A stretch of DNA of 64,000 nt from Akebia trifoliata (GCA_017979445.1 CM030711.1:40285560-40349559); one strand, 5' to 3'. Numbered from the stretch's first letter, positions 1-12,099 are shown. The notes: generated by a model not told the origin, from the letters alone. Made by a program: numbers and translations.

Positions 1-355
1 GGGAGAGTCAAAAAATCATAACTCCTATAAGAAAATTCTCTTAGTAACCGATTGGTATTCACATCCAAGTACGTGTCATATTCTATGGAAGATAGAGCAT
101 AAATGGGATTTAAAAAAAATCCAAAATCAAAGTGATTCGAATTTAGTGGATTTGGTTCCTTGGAGTATATCTAACTAAAAAAGTAGGTCGAACATGAGTT
201 GATGTCCCTTAGCTTGAATAGAATCTAGGTTGAATACAAATCCATCCCTATATCCGCCTAGATCCAGAGGATATGCTGTTTTTAAAATTATATTATTATA
301 TTTTTAAAGATTTCTTACTTGTACTACTTTAATATAACATGAATAATTATAAATT

Positions 356-370
<15 letters not shown>
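1..370. other. AT-rich intergenic DNA, no gene seen
   Basis: No coding frame, RNA gene or recognisable repeat is visible. The stretch ends in a poly(A) run that leads into a (TA)n tract. Confidence 0.6.
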
Positions 371-402
<32 letters not shown>

Positions 403-404
<2 letters not shown>

Positions 405-510
405 AGATCATCCTCACAAAAAATCAGCCCATTCCAAAACTTCTAACCCATGTAGGACAAAACACGTTTGGTAAAGCGTAGGGTAAAGTGTAGGGTGTTG
501 AACATTTCCC
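403..510 (-). mobile_element. Half copy of TA-flanked palindromic MITE (family 1)
   Basis: About 108 bp matching the right half of the family-1 palindrome seen in full at 529-881. It starts in the hairpin core (GAGATCATCCTCAC, then CAGCCCATTCC) and ends TGAACATTTCCC. It lies between (TA)n tracts at 371-402 and 511-528, as the full copies do. Half of the palindrome has been lost. Confidence 0.75.
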
Positions 511-528
511 ATATATATATATATATAT

Positions 529-879
529 GGTCCTGTTCAGCAACAAACATTTTGGCAAAACATTTTTCAAAACATGGGTTAGAGGTTTTGGAATGGGCTG
601 ATTTTTGGTGAGGATGATCTCTATGGTGAGGAGATCATCCTCACAAAAAATCAGCCCATTCCAAAACTTTTAGCCCCATGTTTACAAGTTGAAAAATCGT
701 GAACCGTCCATTTTTTGTAAATCATTTTCGATGGGTTAGAAGTTTTGGAATGGGCTGATTTTTGGTGATGATGATTTCCTCACCGTAGAGATCATCCTCA
801 CCAAAAATCAGCCCATTCCAAAACCTCTAACCCATATTTTGAAAAATGTTTTGCCAAAATGTTTGTTGTTGAACATTTC

Positions 880-881
<2 letters not shown>
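529..881. mobile_element. TA-microsatellite-flanked palindromic MITE (family 1), full copy
   Basis: A 353-bp palindrome with (AT)n at 511-528 on the left and about 92 bp of (TA)n at 882-973 on the right. Ends read GGTCCTGTTCAGCAACAAAC and, in complement, GGGAAATGTTCAACAACAAAC. Inside are two successive hairpins built on GGGCTGATTTTTGGTGA and its complement, separated by a linker that holds GTCCATTTTTTGTAAATCA. There is no coding capacity. The closest relative is the copy at 36599-36955. Insertion inside (TA)n resembles the microsatellite-targeting Micron elements described in rice. Confidence 0.8.

Positions 882-973
<92 letters not shown>
882..973. repeat. (TA)n microsatellite
   Basis: About 46 TA units, uninterrupted, bordering the right end of the family-1 MITE. 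Open frames through it encode only Tyr-Ile repeats and are not genes. Confidence 0.95.
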
Positions 974-978
<5 letters not shown>

Positions 979-1526
979 ATAGTATGGAAATTCAAAAAGA
1001 AATATAACGAAAATTGTTGAATGATTCAAAATTATTCAACCCGAATGAAATAATTTAATCATATTGGATGTAGATACGAATTTAGTAAAAATAGAAATTG
1101 TTCAAAAATGATTTTAGCTAAACACGACCCCATTTGGATCCGAATCTGGATTAAAAAAATTCGAATTTGGATTGATGTAGTCATAATTGACTCGAACCCG
1201 ACCCATTTTAATCCCTATTCGAAGAGTCTACAATGATGTTGGAAAAATATCAATCGTATGGTAGAGATGAGAGGAAAATAATGATTTATTACAAGCAGAT
1301 TTCCTACTATTTTCTTGAAGGTAATCCCTTGACGTATGAGTATCTTCTCATCTCAACCATATGTTTGATGATCTCTCTAAACAAAATTAGAGGTCATGAT
1401 TTTCCTCAAACCACATCTGAGAATCAAACATATAACCTTCCAGATGTTGGTACACATTTCTAGGGATCCTAGGAAATTACTTCCTCCATTTTTGCCCTTC
1501 GCTTGATGGAGAACCTTCGAACATGT
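974..1526. other. Intergenic DNA, no gene seen
   Basis: AT-rich unique-looking sequence. A 76-codon open frame at 1233-1463 has no recognisable domain and no supporting context. Confidence 0.5.
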
Positions 1527-1535
1527 TTTCTTAAA

Positions 1536-1747
1536 GAGTTGTAATTTTTTGACTCACCTCTCTGACATACTCTCCTTCTACTCTTCCGATGTGAGATGTG
1601 ACAGAATTGTAGATTTTCTTTCCTGGGGATGAATAACTGCACATCTTCATAAATATGTGTAGTTGTGTATTTCGAGGAAGAAAATCTACGATTCATTCAC
1701 ATTCCACATCAGGAGAGTGGAAGGATGAGTTAGAAAAATCATTATTC
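1536..1747. mobile_element. Mutator-type palindromic MITE (family 3) with 9-bp TSD
   Basis: A 212-bp inverted-repeat element with a perfect 9-bp flanking duplication TTTCTTAAA (1527-1535 and 1748-1756). Termini are GAGTTGTAATTTTTTGACTC and, in complement, GAATAATGATTTTTCTAACT. The centre is a second inverted repeat around GATGAATAACTGCACAT / ATGTGTAGTTGTGTAT. Duplication length and terminal form fit a non-autonomous Mutator-type element. Relatives lie at 13066, 23968, 32489 and 57178. Confidence 0.8.
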
Positions 1748-1772
1748 TTTCTTAAACAATAACATATCATAA

Positions 1773-2127
1773 GGTAATTATAAAAGCACTCAAAAATTAA
1801 TAAGGGCAACTCACACCATAATCAAAATTTTGTCTTAAATGGGTTAAAAATTTCGGAATCAACTGATATTTGGTAAGGAAGATCTCACCAAAAATCACCT
1901 CATTCCAAAATTTCTAACTCCATCAAAATAAGTTTAAAAATAATATATCGACCATTTTTTTTTAAACAGATTTAATGGGGTTAAAAATTTAGGAGACAAA
2001 TCATCTCATAAAAATTCAGCTCATTCCAAAAAATTTATCCCCATGTCAGAAGAATAAAAAAAAAAAAAAAAAAGAAGGCTACGGAGTAAGTGCCGCTTGC
2101 TCGTGTGGTGCTTTTATAATTACCCCC
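1773..2127. mobile_element. Palindromic MITE, family 2 (GGTAATTATAAAAGCAC ends)
   Basis: Inverted termini GGTAATTATAAAAGCAC... and ...GTGCTTTTATAATTACC, with an internal core related to the family-1 hairpin (CAACTGATATTTGGTAAGG and partial complements). The flanks ATATCATAA / GTATCATTT are an imperfect 9-bp match. It lies just beyond the 3' end of the bromodomain gene. Confidence 0.65.
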
Positions 2128-2230
2128 GTATCATTTACTCCAAAAATGTCACAAAGCACAACTCAACTCATAAATAATAGGTTACAAATAAACCTTGAGG
2201 TGGTATATAATTTACAGAAACTGCCATTAC

Positions 2231-5200
2231 TTACTTTCTCGCTCGTTTTCTAGACTGTCTTAAACCAACCGCCTCCAATGCTGGTGACGGTGCTGCTGCT
2301 CGTTTCGGTGGCCGTCCAACACTTCTCTTCGATGGACTACTTTCCTCCACAGATTGTTTCACAGAATAACTTTTCCTGGAAATATGATCTCTCCTATCTT
2401 CACCTTTAGAAATATTTTTCTTCTCCTTCGGTCCTTCTGCTTCTCCTCTATTTCTATTATTCGAAGAATTATTATTTTCAGAGCCACTCCTCTTGTTCAA
2501 ATTCGTTCCTCCTCCATTTCTAGACGAAGAGTTTCGTTTGATCCTACTCAAGAACTTCGCCGCACTTTGCTTCTTCTCCACAGACAACGTGGCCGTTTTC
2601 TTCTCACTTCTTATCTTCAAATTATCGTTTTGGTTCGAGTTCTTGGAACTATTATTGTTGTTGTTTCGGTTCGTGCCACCTGTTGTTGATGCTGGACGCT
2701 CTCTCGTCCTCTTCTTCACTACGATCTGATCCTCAAAAATCTTACGATCCTGATCTGGTTTTTTATCTCCTTTTCGTTCGATTGAGCTACGTTTACGACA
2801 AGTTATTAATGGAACTGAAGAAGAAGAAGGCTGCTGCTTAGGTTTCAGAAGTAGCAATGAATCGGACGATTCGGGATCGTTTCGTACGGTTTGTTGAACC
2901 GTTAGTTTTTCAGGTGGCGGATCTGGTTTTCGAATTCTGGTTTTGATTTGCTTCGAAACTAGTTTTCGAAGTTCGATTGCGGCAATGGACTCTGGAGATT
3001 GCTTTGGAAAGAACACGATGGCGTTGTTGAAGAGCAAAAGCAAATCTCGAAAGAATTTGCGGCGACAGCTGGAATACCGCCCTTGTTGCAACCTTGTTTT
3101 CACGGTTTTGAGGTCCACGTGTTGCCGGATTATGCTTCTGTACTTTTCTGTTCCCTGTTACAAAAAATCAGTAGTTTTCCCGAGTGTTAAGCGGTTTTCA
3201 AGGCAATCACCTGATTGAAAAGCAGGAAAATTATAATGTACTATGGCGTTGGACAGTTAATGTCCAAGTACCAATGATATATTGAAACGTGGCAAGAGAC
3301 AGGAAAACCATATGTGATTATTTGAAGAAGACAATTTTACACTCATGGTGCGGACGCGGGAAACTTTGAAGGCCATAAACATGCGCGGGGAAATGAAAAT
3401 TTTATGTGGGTTGAGAACATACCACGTGGCACTTTATTTTATTTATCAATATATATGCATTTAAATACAAAATAAATTAAGCATAATTCGAGTAAAGAAG
3501 GGAATACCGACATTTAAGTTGACAGATCAACTCCGATAATAATAATAACGAGATATTTAAAAAAATATGATGAAATTACGATTCTATCTCCCTATTCATT
3601 TTAATTACCAAAGCAAGTTTAAAATGATAATTACACACGTGTCAATGTTTTTACAAGATTGCCATTATACAAATCAACGAGTGCAAATTTGTCACTTAAA
3701 CACATGCAATCTTGTCATTTGAAAACCTTGCAATTTTGCGTGTACATTCACGTTTTAATAATTGAAATGAACAGTTAATCAGATCTTAAGTGTAAATTTT
3801 AAAATTCATTTTATTAAATGACTATGAGCACACTTCTCAATAGTGGTCAATATTGATCAGATACTTGGTTGATTTCAATATCAATCAAATTTAAAAGGAA
3901 TAATACTCGAAACGGGTAGCTAGAGAAGTCAAAGGTGGGTGACATTAACTCTAAACACTCTATTGAAATTTAGAGTAACTTGATCGTTTAAGCAAATATA
4001 ACAACGTAAGTCACAAAATATAATCAACATCATCCAAGATAAAGATCAAAGAGAATATTCATAATCAACGGTATAGGCTTATGAGTTTGATCTAAAAATG
4101 ATTCAAATCATTTCCCTTGATTCATCGAGGTGTGGGCCTAACATTCATAAACAGGCACAACAGAGTACCATGTATTATACGAGCCATGACACAGCTACGT
4201 AGAGAAGTACATACAGTTTAAAAAGCAAATTTTGTTTTTCCAAATAAGGGTAGCTTTTTGACGCAGATGACCCCACTATGACGTGTAAGCGTGTCGAATG
4301 AACGTGGCCTTTCACTACGGAGTACACGATTAGTGGTAAAATGATTTTCTACGGCCCCATCGCACACTCTGAAGGCACTCACCCACCTATTTTGTTACGC
4401 TACTAGTAACCCAGACTCAAGAACGGCCACGTATAGATAAGAGGTGGGACCAACATAATTTGATAAAGAAGAGTGGTGCTACACTGCCTGAGTTCGAAAC
4501 TGGGTTAAACACTGAGCTGACCTGGCAGTGCACAGATAACCATAATTCATTTCCTCGAGATGCAAGTTAGAAAATCAACGATTCTTCTGTATGCAATGCG
4601 ATGTCAACTCAGTGTTGAACCCTCTGTACAACTTAGTCAGTAAAGCATTTTCCTATATTTAAACGGTTTAAAGTTAATTAAAGTAATATTTTACTTTAAT
4701 ATAAAATAATATTACATTAATATAGAAAAGTTAACAGAAAGTAGATACGAGTACAGTGGATCCTCCTACGGTGGATGTCAATAGGAGCAGGGGCCCACCA
4801 GAAGAGATTTTTCACGAAGAGTCAAATCGTGGATGATTCATGTATGAAGATTAATACGAAATAAGACTTGAAGCATCTGGTCCGGTTCAAACATCAAAGA
4901 CTGGAAGAAATCGTCTCCTTTAAATGACACGTAACTCAGAGTAAAGAAGTTGGGATTCAGCAATTATTCCACAAAGATTACTTCAATTAACTTAGATTTT
5001 TTTTTTTGTTTTGAAAGTATTAATTCAAGAAATTTTCCATGAAGTTGTGTGAAAATTTTGTTAAAAATTCGAGGAAAGTATCGAACAAATTCAAATGACG
5101 TTTTGGATTTTATTCCAACATCTTCAATCTCCATAACATATTTTTGAGTGATTTTGACATAACCCCTTACTTTTTTATGAATATTAGAGATACCCCCCAC

Positions 5201-8200
5201 AATTTGACGTTTAGGTGAATAAATACTTGTCAAAAGACTTAAATACCCTCACACTTTGAAATATCCCACACTAAATTCATTTGTGAAGCAATCAATGCCT
5301 TTTAAATTTATTGAAATACTCTCATTGAAAAAATATTAATTAAAATAAATAAAAACATATAAAAGAAACTCAATGATTGAAACATCACCCAATGCATTTA
5401 AAAGAATTTGAAACATAAAACGAAATAATAATTCTTTTCGACTAGGATAATTATAAAAACACCCCATGAAATAATAAGGGCAACCCACATCATAGTCAAA
5501 TTGTTTTTACCTTATATGGGTTAAAAGTTTTGAAATGAACTGATTTTTAATGAGGATGATCTCTATGGTCTAGAGACCATCCTCACAAAAAATTAGTTTA
5601 TTATGAAATTTTTAACTCATATAAGACAATAATTCAGCTATGGTGTGAATTGCCCTTATTAATTTGTGGGGGTGCTTTAACAATTCCCCTTTCAACTAAG
5701 CTAATTGGCATACAACCATCCTGTGCTAAACAACCACAATAGCACTTTTTTTAATATAAACTAAGTTTTTGTTTGAATAGAAATACAATTAAAACAGAAG
5801 CGCAATTAAAACAAATAGATGGTAGTGTAGGCAAATGTGACTACCTAGTAAGATTTCAAATCTTACCAAGGGTTGTTGGACCCACAAGAATCACCACATT
5901 GGCATTCCAACACCACAACACTCTAGATTTCATAGAAAAACTTTGATTAAAAAAACAGAACTTAACTAAAAAAATTAATCTTTTTGGACCAATCAATGGT
6001 GTTGAAAATAGTTTGCTACTCACCTTCTAAATTTAAAATTAAAATTTATGGTGAAATATATATCTATATAGAAATTTTCTTTTCAAAGTTCTTAGAATTC
6101 TGTTATGTACAACCATGTGGCATCAAATCATGTTTTTGAATGTCACAAGATGATGGGGTAAGGAAATTTCCTTACTAACTTAGTAAGGAAAATGTTTTTC
6201 AAAACACATTCATCTTCTCTAACCTATTTTTTTTTTTTAAATTAATGTCATGTGCAAACTACAATTTCATGGATGTATCAGATTTAATAAATAATTTTAA
6301 AAATGCCTAAAAACATAATGAGTAATGAACTTTCAAATTTTAAATTAAAATCCCAGGTGAAAAATAACTTCTTTTTTCCAAAAAGATACAAAAACTTGAG
6401 ATTTACAACCATGATCATGATTTTGAGATTACCTTTGCTTGAAATGAGACAGTGAAGTAAAACTTACCTCTTCTATATTGTATGATTCATGCAAAAGAAT
6501 GAGTGGATGATGATCAATTTTCTCTAGGATTTTAATATTTATCAAAAGGAGAGGTTGAAGATGATAACAAGCTTTCTAACAATGAAAACGCAAGACTTTC
6601 AATTTTATATCCTAAATCCGACATCTCATACTAATTTTGATTTTAGAGATCTTGATTGTTTTACTGGATTTTAATTGTGAAGGTATTTTAGTCTTTTAAC
6701 AATTCCTTATCCTCCCAATCGTGGGCATGACTTAATCGGAAGGGTATTTAAACCTTTTGAAAAGAAGTTATTCTCTCAAAATGCCTCGTTAAGGACAACT
6801 GTCAAGGGATCTTAATCATCAATTTGAAAATGTAATATTCATCAAAAAGTAGGGGGATACGTCAAAATCACCCTAAATTTTTTTGAGGATTACTGGTCAA
6901 AAATGTTAAGATGATGTTTATATTAATTGAAAAACTTTCAATTGATTTATCAATCCATGGATTTACGTGGTTGGTCCCTATTTGGATAATTTTATGATAT
7001 TTTTAGATTAAAAAACAAAACTTCGAACTTTGTGACGGCTGGAAAACAATTGTCTTCAATCATTTGATTGTTGAAGACAGGAGAAGAGGGAATCTTGATC
7101 CACATGTCACAAAAACGAGACCATTCCTTCAACTCTTTGATATCGACACCGGCTTCAAAGTTCGGATTAGAAGATTATTATAATGGAGGTCTTGAGTTTG
7201 AATACCTCTTAGGGGCCAAGGGCAGGATCAAGCAGAGAAGAAAAAAAAATAAGATTACAAGGGCAATCCTAGCATGGTTTTAAATCTCGTCTGAGACCAA
7301 GATGACTTGCTTGATATCGTCCATGAATAAAACAAAACGGATAGACCGGGATGATATTTTGAAAATCAAAACTGGTCCGATTCAATTTAGATTTTATATA
7401 TTTTAATTTAAAAGAAATAGAATTTTAATATTTAGTATCTAAATAAAATAGAGTTTTATAATAAAAATATCTTCTAATCTACCTTTAATTATGAATAGAG
7501 TTCAATGATTTATTTTGTGCAAGACGAGTTGCCTCATCCAAGACAACTCGGTTTTGCGAGATGAGACGCCAAACAGAGATATGAAACTATCAATACGAGG
7601 GTTTCATCTGCCACCTAAGGAGAAAGAAACGCCAAAGAGAACACCATCTACAAAATACCCTATCAGATCTATTTTCACCATCGATTGAGGTTAGAGAAAT
7701 GTTAGCCTCCTCATTAGAAGGATAATAAAGATAGTCATCTTTACTTTAGACAGCTTATAATCCTCGCGATTCATTTCCCACGAATCTCGATGGATATATG
7801 ACGTCAAAACCTAATAACAACATTACTACTGTTTCCTCTTTGGAAAGATACCCGATACTTTTGAAAATTTCCGCCAAAAATTTTCATTTTAAAGATGGAA
7901 AAAAAAAACTTCAATTTTTCTTCGCCAAGTTCTTCCATTGGCCGAACACACGCTGACCATTTCCAGTCATCAATCACTCATATACTAATCCAATGGTCAA
8001 GATCGTTCCATGGAGCGGTCCCCCACGGAAGAACCTGTGACCGTTTTTCGTTTTGGAGATCTTTTTGTAGTAGGAAAGGGCGTAACTTAATAGGGTGTGG
8101 TGCGATGCACCGTAGAATTTAAGGGAAAAAAAAAACTTGTTTTTTTTAAATAAAAGCAATGAGATGATAATACCTGGCTTTTGAGCCGGCGCTCGAAGAC

Positions 8201-9108
8201 GGAGCCGTATTTGTGAGCACTGATAATCTCGAGGAAACTTATCAACGGCTCAGATCTCTTATAGTTTCGATCGTTAGCGGGAAAAACCTCGTTCGTCTCC
8301 GTCTCCGGTTCATCCCCACTACTGCTTCTTGAACCAGACTTTTCACAGCTCTTCTTCATCGACAAACTCGCTGAGCTCTGTGCGTCACAAGCTTCTCTAT
8401 GAACCGGGTCCGGTTTAACCACGACTGGTTCGTCCGGATCGGGTTTTTTCTCTGTTACCTGTTCTCCTATCTTCCGATTATCACCTTTCAGATCCGTCGA
8501 ATTCGATTCGTTGAACGATTGGTTTGATACCGGTTTTCCGACAAAGTTTTCCGGTTCGGTTTTATCCGGTTCATCGTCTCCCGCCTCTATCTTTTTCCTC
8601 AGATCTGGTTTTTCTTCCTCCCTCAAGCTCTGCTCGCGTTCATCTCTCAACCGCTTCACCTTCAATTGTAGGGACCTGAAAAAAAGAAAGAAAATCAACA
8701 AAATCTCTCCAGATCGTATTAGCGTAAACAAAATTAAAGATCCAACGGTCAGATCTTAGAGATTTACACGATCGAAACATCGTATCTTTCAACCTCGCGT
8801 CGAAGCTCTGCGACTCGGAGTTTTCTCAACTCATCTAACCAAGGAATCGTTTTATCTTTCGTATGATCCGTTTCAGATTCGTCTTCATCGATTTTAACGG
8901 ATTTCTTCGTGAAACGGCTTTGGAGATCGTAATATTTGGCTTTACAGTTCTCAGAGGTTATAAGATGAGGAGAAGAAGAGCTTCGGTTCTGTATTTCCAT
9001 GGCAATCGAGTCCCAGTTCTTGGTTCCGTACCGATTAACGGCGCACGCTAGCAAAAGTTCCTCCCATGTTCCCCATGTTTCAATCTTCTTTTCTTCGGGT
9101 TTCGTCAT
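2231..9108 (-). CDS. Myb/SANT and bromodomain nuclear protein
   Basis: Three exons on the minus strand, 9108-8768, 8675-8174 and 3154-2231, joined at GT-AG sites (exon phases agree), give 588 aa. Residues about 10-75 form a SANT/Myb-like domain (TWEELLLACAVNRYGTKNWD). A charged coiled coil runs from about 94 to 140. Residues about 255-360, split by intron 2, form a bromodomain (EPLISFLEIISAHKYGSVFE, then DLKTVKTRL and LLFNNAIVFFP). The tail is basic and Ser/Asn-rich, with an AT-hook-like GRPPKR near residue 561. This architecture is that of the plant 'DNA-binding bromodomain-containing' proteins such as Arabidopsis At2g42150 and At3g57980, taken to act on acetylated chromatin. The Asn that normally anchors acetyl-lysine appears replaced by Phe (residue about 330). 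The start codon is the first ATG after the TATA-like box and opens directly onto the SANT domain. Intron 2 is 5.0 kb and full of repeats. The in-frame GTG at 3118 is internal to exon 3, not a start. Confidence 0.9.
4471..4645. mobile_element. Small palindromic MITE (family 4)
   Basis: Inverted arms AACACTGAGCTGACCTGGCA and, in complement, AACACTGAGTTGACATCGCA enclose a short centre. Outer ends GTGGTGCTACACTGCC and, in complement, GCTTTACTGACTAAGTT also pair. A relative with outer end GTAGTGCTACAGTGACC lies at 32300-32470. No clear target duplication was identified. Confidence 0.55.
5445..5689. mobile_element. Palindromic MITE, family 2, with 9-bp TSD
   Basis: A 245-bp element with ends GGATAATTATAAAAACACCCC-type and, in complement, GGGGAATTGTTAAAGCACC. 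The flanks TTTCGACTA (5436-5444) and TTTCAACTA (5690-5698) match at 8 of 9 positions, as expected for a Mutator-type insertion. The internal palindrome is the same core as family 1 (GAGGATGATCTCTATGG and its complement). Confidence 0.75.
5846..6190. repeat. Dispersed repeat, family 6 (AGTAAGATTTCAAATCTTAC end)
   Basis: Starts AGTAAGATTTCAAATCTTAC and ends CTTACTAACTTAGTAAGG. Internal landmarks are TCCAACACCACA, CTCTAGATTTCAT and CATGTGGCATCAAATCATGT. The same order of landmarks recurs at 23130-23455, 33948-34262, 42660-42780 and, reversed and partial, 49745-49846. No coding capacity. Confidence 0.6.
7273..7580. mobile_element. Degenerate CATGGTTTTAAA foldback repeat
   Basis: Begins CATGGTTTTAAATCTCGTCT and contains GACGAGTTGCCTCATCC and AAGACAACTCGG. 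It resembles the better-preserved element at 25556-25797, which has paired CCATGGTTTTAAA ends. The right terminus cannot be placed here. Confidence 0.4.
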
Positions 9109-9240
9109 GAGTTCTCATCTCTCTCTCCTTTAATTCAATTTCTCCATTTTAGTTCAAACCTAGGGTTTTTATTCTTCTTCTTCGTCGACTTCTTTATTTA
9201 TAGTCTATTTAGCAAGAAATCCTCATAAAGTTTGAAAATT
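9109..9240 (-). promoter_or_regulatory. Core promoter and 5' leader of the bromodomain gene
   Basis: Reading the minus strand, a TATA-like TATAAATA lies at 9202-9195 and a telo-box AAAACCCTAGG at about 9169-9159, followed by a CT-rich leader up to the ATG at 9108. The TATA box is about 90 bp from the start codon, leaving room for a short leader. Confidence 0.55.
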
Positions 9241-10764
9241 AGGATCAGTACCTGTAAATGCAAGTTTGTGCCTACCGTATAAAATACATCCATGACAGGC
9301 GCTTTGATTTTCAGACACGTGTAAACATCTAAAATTTTGGGTGATCCATGATGTAAATCTGACGGCGAAGGCTTACTTAATAGTTGGACCTACAAAGAAA
9401 GTGAAGAAATCCTGAGTATCAAAATCATAAATAATATATATATACATTTTTTATGGACTTAAATGCTCCAAATCAATTTGATTCATATGTTTTGCCCGCT
9501 AGCAAAACCTAAATAAAGTCTTTAAAAAAATTAAATATTTAATCTGATTTTAGATATATAAAATCCTCTAAGATTTGCTATAACGGGCTACTCATAAAAT
9601 TCTCAAGGAAAATTACATTGAAGAAATCTAATAACACCGTCCTTTTGATCCATGTTTTAGATCATATTTAAAAATAAATAAAAAAATCTAACTCAACCAA
9701 GTGTCTGAAATGAACATTCATTAAACTCCTAAATTTTAACAATTACATATAATTGTGTTGATGACGTGGTACAAAAGAAATTACTACTAACGATATGCTC
9801 CCAAAAGTTTCATGTCAAGCCAACAATTTTCTGCAAGAAACGTTTTTAAACCAAATGAACCATTTAAGTACATTAATTCCTAAAACCTAAGAAAAGAAAA
9901 GACACGCCCAACTAAGTCATTATCCATAAAAACTTTGACTTGGAAATTAAAAAGTTGTTTAATCTGTTAAAAGAACAAGAAATTATGAAAAGGAACAATA
10001 GAAGGATTTTGTGAATTTATAGGTCAGAAATATGATATTGACATAATATCTTTTACATCATATATTGTTTAAGCATCAGTCCAGTGACATAATATATCAC
10101 CTACTTCTTGCCCTTTATACAAATTCTATAGTAATTTAATAGGAATAGAGGTTTCGTTGGACAAATAGATGATGATGTGTTGTAGAAGAAGAGAGGAAAC
10201 TTTAGTGATATATTTCAAAGATAGGAGAGCTAGTTATGGAACCAAAATATAATTCCACTACATAGTTAATTGATGAATCCATCAAAATCATGTTGTTTGT
10301 TTGTCACTATTTTCTCAATGATCACTGTTTTATGTGATTGGTGTGCACTCCAAGATTGCTTTTGAATGTGATCAATGTTAATTAGATTATAGAGGTAAAT
10401 CTTGAGGAAACTATCACATAAATATTTTATAACCATTGGATTTAAGCTTTTTTCTTGGACTAATTACTAAGATTCAATATTTAAAAAAATAAAAAAAGAA
10501 TCATTGCTCATTGGATTCCAAAATATCAAAAATTGATGAATCTAATGTGGCTACAAATTTCTATGAAAAATACTAAATACCTTTATTAAATCACCCTTCC
10601 ATGAAGGGGGGTGACTCATTTTTTTGAAAGAATTGGGATTATTTCTGAAATTTGTAGAAATAATCTATGTTTCCACTTTTTTCGCTCGGCTTGGCTTCCC
10701 TTAGCTACTCCAAGTCTCCACCAGCTTTTGATAATGAGCCGTGCAAACCTGACTTGAAATAATA
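9241..10764. other. Intergenic DNA, no gene seen
   Basis: AT-rich sequence with short open frames only and no recognisable repeat or gene. Confidence 0.5.
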
Positions 10765-10862
10765 TTCAACTGACGTGGGATGTGAATATTACCATAGATA
10801 TTTTTCCTCGAGATACAGATCGAAAAAACAATGGCTCTGTATACATTCCACGTCAGTTGAGT
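10765..10862. mobile_element. Short palindromic MITE remnant
   Basis: Arms TATTCAACTGACGTGGGATG and, in complement, CTCAACTGACGTGGAATGTA enclose a centre with CCTCGAGATACAGAT. The same CCTCGAGAT centre occurs in the element at 4471. Outer limits are uncertain. Confidence 0.5.
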
Positions 10863-11310
10863 GTCTGTTTTTTTAGTCGGTTTAATAGTATTATTCTTTG
10901 ATAATATTAAAATCCTAACTTGCATTTTAAAGTATATAATGTATAATACGGATTTTCTAATTCCTGGTGTTGAGTAACGTTATTTAACTAACTTGTCTTC
11001 CTTTTGCCACGTTACAGTCCCTATCAAGAGAGAATTACCGTTTGGTCCACCATTTTTGAATCGGAAGGCTATAATTTATCAATCATGATAATGATTATAG
11101 AGTAATGGGTAATAGTAGGATTGCCAATGGATCTAATCAGACCAGACCCAAAATCCAATCCAATAACACCGGATCTGATCAAGTTTTTAGATTTCTTTAA
11201 GGTTTCGATCTAATGTCTTATTTAGCAAGGTTTTGGATCAAACTTTATCCCGATATGTTATCGACTTTGTCTGATAAAATGTGAGAAAGTATATATAAAT
11301 ATATATATAT

Positions 11311-11686
11311 GGGACATGTTCAGCACCCTAAGTTTTACCACACACTTTAACAAACGTTTTTTGTCCTACATGGGTTAGAAGTTTTGGAATGAGTTGATTT
11401 TTGGTGAGGATGATCTCTATGATTAGAAGATCATCTTCCCCAAAAATCAGCCCATTCCGAAATGTTTAGCCCCATGTTTACACGTTGAAAAATCATGGAC
11501 CGTCCATTTTTTGTAAATCAATTTTGATGGGGTTAGAAGTTTTGGAATGAGCTGATTTTTGGTGAGGATGATCTCCTCACCATAGAGATCATCCTCACCA
11601 AAAATCAGCTCATTCCGAAACTTCTAACCCATGTAAGACACAACGCGTTTGTTAAAATGTGTGGTAAAACTAAGGGGTGGGAACTA

Positions 11687-11691
<5 letters not shown>
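11311..11691. mobile_element. TA-flanked palindromic MITE (family 1), array copy 1
   Basis: Left end GGGACATGTTCAGCACCCTA, followed by AGTTTTACCACACACTTTAA. The two internal hairpins are built on GAGCTGATTTTTGGTGAGGA. The right end is altered (GGGTGGGAACTATACC). (TA)n tracts flank it at about 11288-11310 and 11692-11724. Nearly identical to the copy at 12135-12515. Confidence 0.85.
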
Positions 11692-11724
<33 letters not shown>

Positions 11725-11726
<2 letters not shown>

Positions 11727-12099
11727 GTCACGTTCCTAAGACTCATAAGACTCACATTGCGACACACCGTTTTGTCTTATATGGGCAAAAATATTTGGAA
11801 TGAGCTGATTTTTTGTGAGGATGATCTCTGTGATGAGGGGATCATCCTGGCAAAAAATCATCCCATTCCAAAACTTCTAACCCCATCAAAATTGATTTAC
11901 AAAAATTGGACGGTCTATAATTTTTCAACAAAAATTGGACGGTCTAGAAGTTTCATAATGAGCTGATTTTTGGCAAGGATGATCTCCTCACCATAGAGAT
12001 CATCCTCACAAAAAATCAGCCCATTCCAAATATTTTTGCTCATATAAGACAAAACGGTGTGTCGCAATGTGAGTCCCAATATGAGTCTTAGGAACACTG

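Larger units (their letters stand above)
5145..6885. mobile_element. TIR element of about 1.7 kb in the bromodomain intron, with nested insertions
   Basis: Left end GTGATTTTGACATAACCCCT near 5145 pairs with the complement of the right end, GTGATTTTGACGTATCCCCC near 6885, and pairing continues through ATGAATATT. The flanks ATATTTTTG / AAATTTTTT match at 7 of 9 positions, weakly suggesting a Mutator-type insertion. It encloses the family-2 MITE at 5445 and the repeat at 5846. No transposase frame is visible, so it is non-autonomous or decayed. Confidence 0.55.
3155..8173 (-). other. Intron 2 of the bromodomain gene, repeat-filled
   Basis: Donor CAG|GTATTA at 8174/8173 and acceptor TTTTGTAACAG ending at 3155. 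Nothing was recognised in 3155-4470 beyond AT-rich sequence. The remainder holds the elements listed separately at 4471, 5145, 5445, 5846 and 7273. No host exon was seen inside. Confidence 0.75.

Noticed and set aside
798..1029. Open frames encoding long Tyr-Ile repeats
   Set aside because: They are translations of the (TA)n microsatellite at 882-973 and carry no protein signal.
1233..1463. 76-codon open frame on the plus strand
   Set aside because: No recognisable domain, no promoter context and no homologue that I recognise.
2354..2689. 111-codon frame antisense to exon 3 of the bromodomain gene
   Set aside because: A shadow of the real coding strand; the minus-strand product has clear domains.
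7068..7283. 71-codon open frame on the plus strand inside the bromodomain intron
   Set aside because: Short, basic, without a domain, and antisense to an intron full of repeats.
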